A stretch of 57,085 nucleotides of DNA. Source: Erysipelothrix aquatica (lineage in GTDB: Bacteria; Bacillota_I; Bacilli_A; Erysipelotrichales; Erysipelotrichaceae). Each line of letters begins with the position of its first letter. Within the stretch, counting starts at the first letter, position 1. Below are positions 25,713 to 32,736 of the stretch, in pieces. The stretch is from assembly GCF_009828775.2 (NCBI RefSeq), contig NZ_WTSY02000014.1, positions 1-57,085 of the forward strand. The letters are read 5' to 3'. The notes beneath the pieces are model-generated. The model searched no databases. It saw nothing but the letters and a program-made list of their open reading frames with translations, and was not told the origin of the DNA. Made by a program: the position numbers and the translations under genes.

Positions 25713-25726
25713 GTAACCGCTTACTC
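25713..25726 (-). promoter_or_regulatory. cre-like (CcpA) site upstream of PTS gene
   Basis: GTAAGCGGTTAC on the minus strand is a near-palindrome sharing AGCGGTTAC with the catabolite-responsive-element consensus. It lies about 20 bases upstream of a TATTAT/TATAGT -10 region in front of the EIICB gene. Confidence 0.45.
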
Positions 25727-25742
25727 TTTTATTCTCACGGAT

Positions 25743-25753
25743 TTGGACGCATT
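25743..25753 (-). promoter_or_regulatory. Conserved leader element TGCGTCCAA (copy 3)
   Basis: AATGCGTCCAA on the minus strand lies just after the rpiR terminator. It can be read as ATG CGT CCA AAT CCG TGA, a five-codon ORF. The upstream half of the element seen in the other two copies is absent. Confidence 0.4.
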
Positions 25754-25755
25754 AG

Positions 25756-25786
25756 AAAACCTAGGTCGTGTCTTGCGACCTAGGTC
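25756..25786 (-). terminator. Terminator between rpiR and the PTS gene
   Basis: ACCTAGGTCG pairs with CGACCTAGGT, followed by TTTTCT on the minus strand. It overlaps the 3' end of the regulator gene region and probably reduces read-through, giving the PTS gene its own promoter. Confidence 0.82.
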
Positions 25787-26523
25787 GGATTTTTCTGATA
25801 CAAAATTTCGTTTGCGAGCATCTCGACAATCATAAACATCCCTACCCGAGAGATACCATCATTCGTTGCTGTCGCGACAGAATCTGACGCAGTGTACAGG
25901 TTAATATCAGACATTCGAGCAAGCACATTATGTGTGAACGATGTAATGGAAATGATAGGAACATTTCGTGACTTAACAATTTTAGCTGCTTCAACTATTT
26001 TTCGTGTTTCTCCTGATAATGAAATCAGAATAATAACTTCTCGAGGATCAATCGTGGGCGTAATAATTGATAGCAAATTATAGTCATCTAAAATAATGCA
26101 TTTTAATCCGATGGTTAGCAGTAAATGATTAAGATGCTGCGCAACGGATTTTGATGTTCCTCTAGCAGCTATGTAAACTGTTTTAGCGTTTAGTATCGCT
26201 TCTGCAGATTTTTGTAAATTACTGTAATTCACTAAGTTACCCGTCATTTTTGTAAGTGCAATGACTGAATCGTTGAATGCCTCCGTTGTAATATGTTCAT
26301 GTTGTGACGCATTATAGGTCTTAATGTAATACTTCAAATCCGAGAATCCTGAAAACCCAAGCTTCTGGGACATCGTAATCACAACTGTTTTCGAAGTTAA
26401 TGATTTGTCCGCCAATTCGTTGATATTAATGGTTTCAACCTCATGCATATTTTGCACGATGTAATTGCATACACGACGTTCACTTTCAGTTAAGGTATCA
26501 AATTTTTCAATTATCCGATTCAT
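25780..26523 (-). CDS. RpiR/MurR family transcriptional regulator
   Basis: The 247-residue regulator has an N-terminal helix-turn-helix of the RpiR type (residues 1-75, LTESERRVCNYIVQN, SKTVVITMSQKLGFSGFSDLKYY) and a C-terminal SIS sugar-phosphate-binding domain (about 100-230, VYIAARGTSKSVAQHL, ILISLSGETRKIVEAAK). It probably senses the phosphorylated sugar handled by the following PTS/GH4 genes. Its own promoter region (26524-26622) contains a cre-like motif. Confidence 0.88.
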   Translation of the reverse strand: MNRIIEKFDTLTESERRVCNYIVQNMHEVETININELADKSLTSKTVVITMSQKLGFSGFSDLKYYIKTYNASQHEHITTEAFNDSVIALTKMTGNLVNYSNLQKSAEAILNAKTVYIAARGTSKSVAQHLNHLLLTIGLKCIILDDYNLLSIITPTIDPREVIILISLSGETRKIVEAAKIVKSRNVPIISITSFTHNVLARMSDINLYTASDSVATATNDGISRVGMFMIVEMLANEILYQKNPT

Positions 26524-26597
26524 AGTAGATCCTTTCTTAACTCACATACTGATTGTGTCAATCATACTATGTCTCTATCCGTCATGCAACGAAATTC

Positions 26598-26610
26598 GAT
26601 AGCGGTTACA
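26598..26610 (+). promoter_or_regulatory. cre-like (CcpA) site upstream of rpiR
   Basis: GATAGCGGTTACA is shared base for base with the site upstream of the beta-helix surface protein (35529-35542). It differs from the cre consensus TGNAANCGNWNNCW at two positions here. Confidence 0.45.
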
Positions 26611-26622
26611 TTTGTATTGTGT

Positions 26623-28287
26623 TCAGTCTTCAAGTGCTCCCATATCATGACTTAGCGATTGCTTCTTATATTTGATTTGGAGGCATATTACTGTTGCACC
26701 AATAATTGAGAAACAAACATAAACCGCCAGAAGTGCATAGGGTAACGTAAAAATACCCATTCCAGTAAGTAAAGCACCCGCAACAATATACCCAGCCAAA
26801 CAATAGAGTATCGTTGGTATTATTGTTTTGTAAATAATGTATTTCACCCGATATCCAACTTTCAGATAGATAGCATTTCTGTATGCCTTTTTATCAATTT
26901 CCATGATTGCACTGCTTGTGAATGTGAAAAATACAAACACTAAGAAAACCACCGCTAACACTAACCAAAAATATGCGATTTTCAGCGCAGCTTGATACGT
27001 CGTCGTTACAGAGTTCTTTATATCCACAGCTTCGTGCTTTAATGAACTCATTGATATGTTTTGGATATTATATTCTAGTTTTGATTCATTCATATTTTTA
27101 ACATAGAGATTGTTGTAGATCGCTTCATGAAATTTAAGCGTATCGTCACGGATTAAACGTGGATTAAACGGTGCAATGATACTCTTATTTACTGGTGTTG
27201 ATTTAAAGTCATTTGGTGCAAAGACAGTTTCCCCTGCTTTCATAACTCCAACAATTTGATAGGTACTTCCCATCATATTATACGTTTGTCCAATTCGTAA
27301 CGTATCCGACAATTCTGATCCGATTAAAACCGGAATTGGTTCCCTAACGCTCGTAAAATCACCATTCTTGATCATGCGTCCCGACGCAACTTGAATCTCA
27401 TTGGCATTCATTACATACTCACTGGAACTGTAGTAATGATCAACTTTTGTTTTGAGTGTTGAAGTTGGACTTCCAGCAGATTCATAGAACGTGAACATGT
27501 CCTGTTCGTGTTCAATAAGCATCGCTTTAAAATTACGAAGAAACGATAAATTCTCTTCTGCTGTCTGCTTACGTAGTTTATGAACGAACATATTGTTCGG
27601 ACCACTATCTTCGATTAAACGTATGGCATATAACTTTTCATTATTCGTGTACTGCTGATATGCTTTAGTATCTTTTAATTTGTCTCCAAGCACTGTTGTA
27701 AAGAAAGCAATCACTAGTAGAGTTAATGTTACTTGAATAATATTTAAACTTACATTAAACGATTTCGAAATATAACGTATGCAGCGAGGACTTGTATGAT
27801 CGTCTGGCTTACCAATTTCAAGTAGAATTCTGGTAATTCCCCATAGGACTGCAACACTTTCTATCACTATTGCGACAATTTCACTAAATGCCGCGGTAGC
27901 ATTAGCAGGTCGGATAAATATGATAAACAACATAAATGCTCCTGCAAAACTTGATAGATAATTAATGATCGTTTTTCGAACCATGTACCTACGTTGCTCA
28001 CTAAGACTGTATCCAACGATATGTTGTATCTTATAGATATCCTTCGTAATAAAAATCCAGTATTCTAACACTTTAAAGAAAAACAAACCTGCTGATGCGA
28101 TCACTAACACTATCAACAAGGACAGAAGCTTCTGTTCATTTATAAAAGTAAATATTGAACATGAACTTCGAGCTATAGAGTCTCTCGTACAGTGCTTTAC
28201 ACCAAGATGAATGAGAGCATACGTTGCTGTGATAACTGCACTTGAAACGATTAAATTGCTAATCCATAATCCTACATGTTTTTTCAT
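26623..28287 (-). CDS. Bacteriocin-associated ABC permease (intact paralogue)
   Basis: The 554-residue membrane protein has a first helix at residues 10-30, three helices around 50-75, 105-125 and 135-155, and one near 180-205. A large extracellular FtsX/MacB-type domain follows (about 210-430, IPVLIGSELSDTLRIGQTYN and YQIVGVMKAGE), then three C-terminal helices. It is a paralogue of the frameshifted permease at 18538-20224 and resembles the putative immunity/export proteins of lactococcin-972-type loci. It lies 36 bp downstream of a small secreted peptide gene and has no ATPase next to it. Transport direction and substrate are inferred only from this context. Confidence 0.75.
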   Translation of the reverse strand: MKKHVGLWISNLIVSSAVITATYALIHLGVKHCTRDSIARSSCSIFTFINEQKLLSLLIVLVIASAGLFFFKVLEYWIFITKDIYKIQHIVGYSLSEQRRYMVRKTIINYLSSFAGAFMLFIIFIRPANATAAFSEIVAIVIESVAVLWGITRILLEIGKPDDHTSPRCIRYISKSFNVSLNIIQVTLTLLVIAFFTTVLGDKLKDTKAYQQYTNNEKLYAIRLIEDSGPNNMFVHKLRKQTAEENLSFLRNFKAMLIEHEQDMFTFYESAGSPTSTLKTKVDHYYSSSEYVMNANEIQVASGRMIKNGDFTSVREPIPVLIGSELSDTLRIGQTYNMMGSTYQIVGVMKAGETVFAPNDFKSTPVNKSIIAPFNPRLIRDDTLKFHEAIYNNLYVKNMNESKLEYNIQNISMSSLKHEAVDIKNSVTTTYQAALKIAYFWLVLAVVFLVFVFFTFTSSAIMEIDKKAYRNAIYLKVGYRVKYIIYKTIIPTILYCLAGYIVAGALLTGMGIFTLPYALLAVYVCFSIIGATVICLQIKYKKQSLSHDMGALED

Positions 28288-28323
28288 ATTTTCTCCCCAA
28301 AATACATTCTTCCTTTAAATTAT

Positions 28324-28620
28324 CTAATCATCAGCATCGCCGCCATATTCACATGTTTGGTCGAAGCGTCCAACAATCCAGGTATGAACCGAATCACCTT
28401 CATTTGGAAAATACTTTGTATTGGTATGGCGTCGATTCCCCATTTTAACCCATGTTCGGATATATTCGTAGTTTGGGCTATAGACGGTTGTCTTGGAATT
28501 ACATGCTTTCCCTGCAAAGTCTATGTTCGACCATCCTTCGTTATACCAACCACTATCTGCTGAAATATTTCCAGTGGCCATTGTTAACAGTAATGCAATC
28601 ATTATCATAATGTTCTTCAT
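28324..28620 (-). CDS. Small secreted peptide, putative bacteriocin-like
   Basis: The 98-residue product has a clean signal peptide (about residues 1-21, LLLTMATGNISA) and a 77-residue mature part rich in Trp, Tyr, Asn and Gly with two Cys (AGKACNSK and DQTCEY) that could form a disulfide. Its size, export signal and position in front of a bacteriocin-type permease suggest a lactococcin-972-like peptide, but I do not see that family's full motif, so the function is inferred from context. RBS GAGAGGTGAATC precedes ATG. Confidence 0.65.
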   Translation of the reverse strand: MKNIMIMIALLLTMATGNISADSGWYNEGWSNIDFAGKACNSKTTVYSPNYEYIRTWVKMGNRRHTNTKYFPNEGDSVHTWIVGRFDQTCEYGGDADD

Positions 28621-28760
28621 GATTCACCTCTCTAATATCAAATAGCTTCTTTTTAAACTTTTTCCTATCGCATAGTATCATGTTTTTATTTCATTTTTTT
28701 CGAGGTATGTCTCGAAGGCACCTTTTTGCGACTAAGTGGTTTATTGCGCTGTGCAATCAT

Positions 28761-28787
28761 AAAAAAAAGCCCACCCTGGTGAGCTTT
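28761..28787 (-). terminator. Terminator of the GntR gene
   Basis: AAAGCTCACC-AGG-GTGGGCTTT followed by eight T on the minus strand, overlapping the GntR stop codon. Confidence 0.82.
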
Positions 28788-29490
28788 AAGAATTAAAAAC
28801 AGTTTGGTACAACTTGAAACTTGATGTCTGATAGTATGAGCTTCCTGAATTAAAGGGTGTCCCATTTTCCATATATGCGATAACTTCCATTTTAATTAAG
28901 GGATCTCCTACCGAAATGTTAAGTTGTTTCGATAATGGTGCGTCTGCCAAGATAGCCTGTAACGCCTGATCCGCATAATCAAATTGAATGCCTCTTGCCT
29001 CTAGTAGGGCATAGAGCGATCCACTTAAATCATCTTCAACAAGAATACCAACTAGTTTTTCTGGAAAGTATACATGTTCAAAGACAATTGGAACATTATT
29101 GGCACATCGTGTTCGCTTAACCTCCCAAACAGGATCTCCCACAATAATTTGTAATTGTTGCGCAATTTCTTCATTTGCAAAAATACGACGTAGCTCCATA
29201 TCTTTAGAGCTGGGTATTTCATGACGACGTAGTACCTCGCGTGTGAATCCAACACCATTTCGAAATTCTTTATACGACGGAATACTTCGAACAAAAGTTC
29301 CACGTCCATGTTGGCGATACAAAACACGATCACTTACAAGTTCGTCAATCGCACGTCGAACTGTAACCCGTGAAATATTAAGGGCTTCCGCAAGTTCATT
29401 TTCTGAATCAATCATTTGATGTGCTTTATAGAAACCCGAATCTATTCTTTGGTTAATATAGTCTATTACAACTTCGTATTTATTTTTCAT
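28786..29490 (-). CDS. GntR/HutC family transcriptional regulator
   Basis: The protein is 234 residues from ATG 29490. It has a winged helix (residues 1-70, DSENELAEALNISRVTVRRAIDELV) and a UTRA effector domain (about 90-232, with PVWEVKRTRCANNVPIVFEHVYFPE and NSGSSYYQTSSFKLYQ). The family senses small ligands, often phosphosugars. The start is unusual: a TTGAAG-N17-TATAAT promoter ends six bases before ATG 29490, with no Shine-Dalgarno, so translation may be leaderless; ATG 29496 is an alternative. It is divergent from the ceramidase-like gene and a shared operator lies between them. Confidence 0.85.
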   Translation of the reverse strand: MKNKYEVVIDYINQRIDSGFYKAHQMIDSENELAEALNISRVTVRRAIDELVSDRVLYRQHGRGTFVRSIPSYKEFRNGVGFTREVLRRHEIPSSKDMELRRIFANEEIAQQLQIIVGDPVWEVKRTRCANNVPIVFEHVYFPEKLVGILVEDDLSGSLYALLEARGIQFDYADQALQAILADAPLSKQLNISVGDPLIKMEVIAYMENGTPFNSGSSYYQTSSFKLYQTVFNS

Positions 29491-29496
29491 AGTCAT

Positions 29497-29565
29497 ATTA
29501 TAGCAATCTCTCACAAACACTTCAAGTCAACTTGTATTGACAAGTTAAAAACAACTGTATATGAT
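29497..29565. promoter_or_regulatory. Divergent promoters with GntR operator
   Basis: On the plus strand TTGACA (29537-29542) and TATGAT (29560-29565) are 17 bp apart. On the minus strand TTGAAG (29525-29520) and TATAAT (29502-29497) are 17 bp apart. The palindrome AACTTGT-N4-ACAAGTT (29529-29546) covers the rightward -35 and abuts the leftward -35. It is the expected HutC-type operator for auto- and target repression. Confidence 0.75.
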
Positions 29566-29583
29566 GATTTTAGGAGGTACTTT

Positions 29584-30765
29584 ATGAGAATAGGTTCTGC
29601 AGTAAATTCTATTGTTCCAAACGAACTCTTACCTTTATCTGGTTACATGGGACATCGGCCTGCTCTTGGCAGCCACGATTCCTTGAATGCAACTGTAGTT
29701 ATTATCGAAAACCATGTTTTTGTATCACTTGATCTAGTTGGTATTGATGAGTATCTTTATCGTTACATTAAGTGTCGGTTACCCGATGGTTACTCTATCT
29801 CTATTTTCGCTACACACACGCATGCAGGTCCTATTGGAACCTTAGATACATCATCCGTACTCCATGGCATGCAAAATGTTTTTCAAGATATCAATCATAC
29901 TTATCTTGAATTTGTTGCCGTTCAAGTTCTTGATGCCATCAACAAATCATTAGCTTCCATGGAACCATTTGAGGCATCATTTGCGGAAAGTTCTATTGAG
30001 AATTTATGGACACATCGTATCCATCCTCAAAAAACAATTAATAATGCATTATGGTTTATTGAGTTTAAAACCTTTTCGAAGACAACAATGATGCTTTCTT
30101 TCCCTTGTCATCCAACAGTTCTAAATAATCAAAATCAACACTATAGCAAAGATCTGCTTTATGGCCTTGACCTTGCGAAAGACGTTGATGTTCTCATGTT
30201 TATGAACGGACCTTCCGCTGATATCAGTACCCGTTTCACGCGACAAGAATCCTCATATGCCGAGATTGAGCGTATGGGACTCATATTGTGGCAGCAAATA
30301 GGTAAGCTTCGAGACACGGCCACGCCTGTTAGGGTGGAGCATCTTGAAGTTACTGACTGCTATTATGATCTGAAAACAAAGCCAACATCAACGAATCATG
30401 ATCGTCAAATCGAACAACTACAATTAGCGTATGAGCATACTAAAAATCCTCACCTACTTACCCAATTGGATGGATTAATACTTGAACGTAGTTTCTTATC
30501 ATCAAATCCGCCATCAACAATCTCTGTACATTTTCAAATCATCAATCTTGAAAACATACGAATTGTCACGATTCCGGCGGAGTTATCACACGCATTCACC
30601 TTAGCCAATACAAAGCTTGTGACACTTGCTAATGGCTACTTATCCTATTTCACAACCTGCGAATCTTTTGATCAAAACACCTATGAATCTTATGCAAGTG
30701 TGATTGATCATGGTGAGGCAGAACGAATGATACATTTTCTAAAAAAAACTATGGAGGCACATTAA
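29584..30765 (+). CDS. Neutral ceramidase-like superfamily hydrolase
   Basis: The protein is 393 residues from ATG 29584, set by TAGGAGGTACTTT; the longer open frame upstream crosses the promoter. The N-terminus GYMGHRPALGSHDSLNATVV, the metal-type motif FATHTHAGPIGTL and later FPCHPTVL and FMNGPSADIS match the neutral/alkaline ceramidase fold seen in small bacterial relatives. There is no signal peptide, so it acts in the cytosol and is not a secreted ceramidase. The co-transcribed SIS protein and UTRA regulator suggest a phosphosugar or amide-linked amino sugar substrate; this is inference. Confidence 0.72.
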   Translation: MRIGSAVNSIVPNELLPLSGYMGHRPALGSHDSLNATVVIIENHVFVSLDLVGIDEYLYRYIKCRLPDGYSISIFATHTHAGPIGTLDTSSVLHGMQNVFQDINHTYLEFVAVQVLDAINKSLASMEPFEASFAESSIENLWTHRIHPQKTINNALWFIEFKTFSKTTMMLSFPCHPTVLNNQNQHYSKDLLYGLDLAKDVDVLMFMNGPSADISTRFTRQESSYAEIERMGLILWQQIGKLRDTATPVRVEHLEVTDCYYDLKTKPTSTNHDRQIEQLQLAYEHTKNPHLLTQLDGLILERSFLSSNPPSTISVHFQIINLENIRIVTIPAELSHAFTLANTKLVTLANGYLSYFTTCESFDQNTYESYASVIDHGEAERMIHFLKKTMEAH

Positions 30766-31485
30766 ATGCAAACACTTACTTATCTTGAATATATCAATGA
30801 AACTATCGCTAAACTTGCAACAACCCAAACACCCGCAATTGATGCAGCAAGCACCTGCATGGCGGAGGCTCTTTCCAAAGGAAATCGTATCTTTGCTTTT
30901 GGGAGTGGTCACTCACATATGATTGCGGAAGAATTCTATGTCCGCGCTGGAGGTCTTGCTTCGATTGAGGCGATACTTCCATCAGAACTTATGCTTCACG
31001 GAACTGTCGGAAAAAGCACTCAAATAGAACGAATCTCTGGGTATGCCAAACCAATCCTTGACCTTCACAATCCTCGGGCAGGAGATGTTATTATTGTTAC
31101 ATCCAATTCCGGTAGAAATAACGTACCAGTTGAAATGTGCTTAGAGGCCAAAGCCCTAGGAATGCATGTTATTGCAATTACATCCTTGAAGCACTCAAGC
31201 CACACCACTTCCCGCCATGAGAGTGGCCTTCGCATGTTTGAAATCGCAGATATTACCATTGATAATCTTTCACCTGCAGGAGATGCGGCTTTCTACATTG
31301 ATGGATTCGAAACACCAACCGGTGCCTTAAGTAACATTATTGGTCTCACAATTGCTCAGACACTTGTTGTGAATGTCATTGACGAACTCGTACACAGAAA
31401 TATCGTTCCACCTGTATTCAAAAGTTCCAACTTAGACGGTGCCGATGCATATAATGATGTTCTCTTCGATACTTACCTTCGTTAG
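30766..31485 (+). CDS. SIS domain phosphosugar-binding protein (UPF0309-like)
   Basis: The 239-residue protein carries a SIS fold: IFAFGSGHSHMIAEEFYVRAGG (sugar phosphate loop), IIVTSNSGRNNVPVEMCLEAKALGM and VIAITSLKHSS. Members act as isomerases or binding proteins for sugar phosphates. Its ATG immediately follows the stop of the ceramidase-like gene with no gap, so the two are coupled, both under the GntR operator. Confidence 0.85.
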   Translation: MQTLTYLEYINETIAKLATTQTPAIDAASTCMAEALSKGNRIFAFGSGHSHMIAEEFYVRAGGLASIEAILPSELMLHGTVGKSTQIERISGYAKPILDLHNPRAGDVIIVTSNSGRNNVPVEMCLEAKALGMHVIAITSLKHSSHTTSRHESGLRMFEIADITIDNLSPAGDAAFYIDGFETPTGALSNIIGLTIAQTLVVNVIDELVHRNIVPPVFKSSNLDGADAYNDVLFDTYLR

Positions 31486-31490
31486 ATAAT

Positions 31491-31516
31491 AAAAAGGGAC
31501 TGACGTCCCTTTTTTA
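31491..31516. terminator. Bidirectional terminator
   Basis: AAAAAGGGAC-TGAC-GTCCCTTTTTT lies between the convergent SIS and peptidase E-like genes. Confidence 0.9.
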
Positions 31517-32164
31517 CTTGATTCTTTGGAGCTGCCCGTTCGACAACTTATAAACGGTTCCTAACACTTCCACGATTCCGTCAACTACTTTTATCGCACC
31601 ATTTTTTGTAGGCGCGTAAATTGGAAGTTCATACGAAAACGGCATCAGATCTGTTTCAATGTAATCATGATTTTCTAAATCAAAGTGCGGCTCAAATGAT
31701 AATTTATTTAATCCTAATCCTACTTGAAGTGATGCTGTCTTGACGTCATATTTATTTCGCGGTGAGCACATCCATTTTTCGCTCATATTTATGGCACCTG
31801 CACTAGTTCCGATAATGACACCTTCATGATTGCGAATCACATCATCAAGTTCCAGGTCATTAATCATTTTCTTTTGTTCGAGATTATAGCCGCCTAGAAT
31901 AAATACAACTGATGCTTGGCTGACCACTGTACGCGCCTCTTCAGCACTTAATTTATGGTCAACAAAAACATAATTTCTAAACTCAATACCTGCTTGAAGA
32001 AGCCATTCACATTCAGCAAGTGGTGGATTGTCTCCTTCATAGTAAAGAGGGTCTCCTGAAATCAAAGCAATTGTCTCACGATGACAAATGACTTGTTGCA
32101 ACGATTTTTGAATGTCAGAAGGCATCGTGTCATAATACCAGTCTAAGTAATAATGTGTGCTCAT
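31514..32164 (-). CDS. Peptidase E-like (S51 family) protein
   Basis: The 216-residue protein has the class-I amidotransferase-like fold of S51 peptidases. The nucleophile Ser is in GTSAGAINMSEKW, an upstream element is VFILGGYNLEQKK, and a probable His partner lies in FEPHFDLENHDY. S51 dipeptidases cleave aspartyl dipeptides; cyanophycinase is related. It starts 21 bases after the deaminase gene stop, so the two are likely co-transcribed. Confidence 0.8.
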   Translation of the reverse strand: MSTHYYLDWYYDTMPSDIQKSLQQVICHRETIALISGDPLYYEGDNPPLAECEWLLQAGIEFRNYVFVDHKLSAEEARTVVSQASVVFILGGYNLEQKKMINDLELDDVIRNHEGVIIGTSAGAINMSEKWMCSPRNKYDVKTASLQVGLGLNKLSFEPHFDLENHDYIETDLMPFSYELPIYAPTKNGAIKVVDGIVEVLGTVYKLSNGQLQRIK

Positions 32165-32185
32165 TATAGTGATATCCTTTCACTT

Positions 32186-32635
32186 TTAAAAGTATGACGT
32201 TAGAATTGCAATTCCTTCTTCATGAAGTACATGTTGAATGACCTTGGGTTGATAATGCGAATGTGCAAAGACTGTTTCGCTACTATTAACCTGAGGTTCA
32301 CCTAAAATGTAATTCAAATCACGGCTTCCTGCACTAAATACAAGTGTTCCTAACGTCGACCACACCATTGCACCAGAGCACATGAAACACGGTTCACAGC
32401 TCGTGTAAAGTGTATACTCAGATAAATCTGTAATTTTATTCATACGGCAAAATTCACTAATCAACGCAAGTTCTGCATGCATTGTTGGGTCAGTAAACGA
32501 CTTTATTCGATTCATAGATGTGGCAACACATTTTCCATCTTTCACGAGCAACGCACCAAAAGGTTCGTCACCACCACGCATCGCTTGTCTTGCTAGGTCT
32601 AATGCCTCCATCATAAATACTGTATGTTTATCCAT
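32186..32635 (-). CDS. Zinc-dependent nucleoside deaminase (guanine/cytidine deaminase-like)
   Basis: The protein is 149 residues from ATG 32635, chosen because AAAAGGAGCCGAAAG precedes it. Zinc site motifs HAELALISEF (His plus catalytic Glu) and PCEPCFMCSGAMVWS (two Cys) are those of the CDA superfamily, nearest to guanine deaminase and TadA-type enzymes. It lacks obvious tRNA-binding extensions, so a free base or nucleoside is a more likely substrate than tRNA. Confidence 0.85.
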   Translation of the reverse strand: MDKHTVFMMEALDLARQAMRGGDEPFGALLVKDGKCVATSMNRIKSFTDPTMHAELALISEFCRMNKITDLSEYTLYTSCEPCFMCSGAMVWSTLGTLVFSAGSRDLNYILGEPQVNSSETVFAHSHYQPKVIQHVLHEEGIAILTSYF

Positions 32636-32706
32636 CTTTCGGCTCCTTTTCATCCATTTTAGCACATTTATATCACCTAAATAATACAATGGTGGTTGAA
32701 TCGACT

Positions 32707-32730
32707 CAAAAGGGGCTATTGCGCCCCTTT
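32707..32730 (-). terminator. Terminator of the beta-helix surface protein gene
   Basis: AAAAGGGGC pairs with GCCCCTTTT across a six-base loop, six bases after the stop at 32737. Confidence 0.88.
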
Positions 32731-32736
32731 TAATTT

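Noticed and set aside
29416-29583. Upstream extension of the ceramidase-like reading frame
   Set aside because: It overlaps the GntR gene start, operator and promoter. A clear RBS marks ATG 29584.
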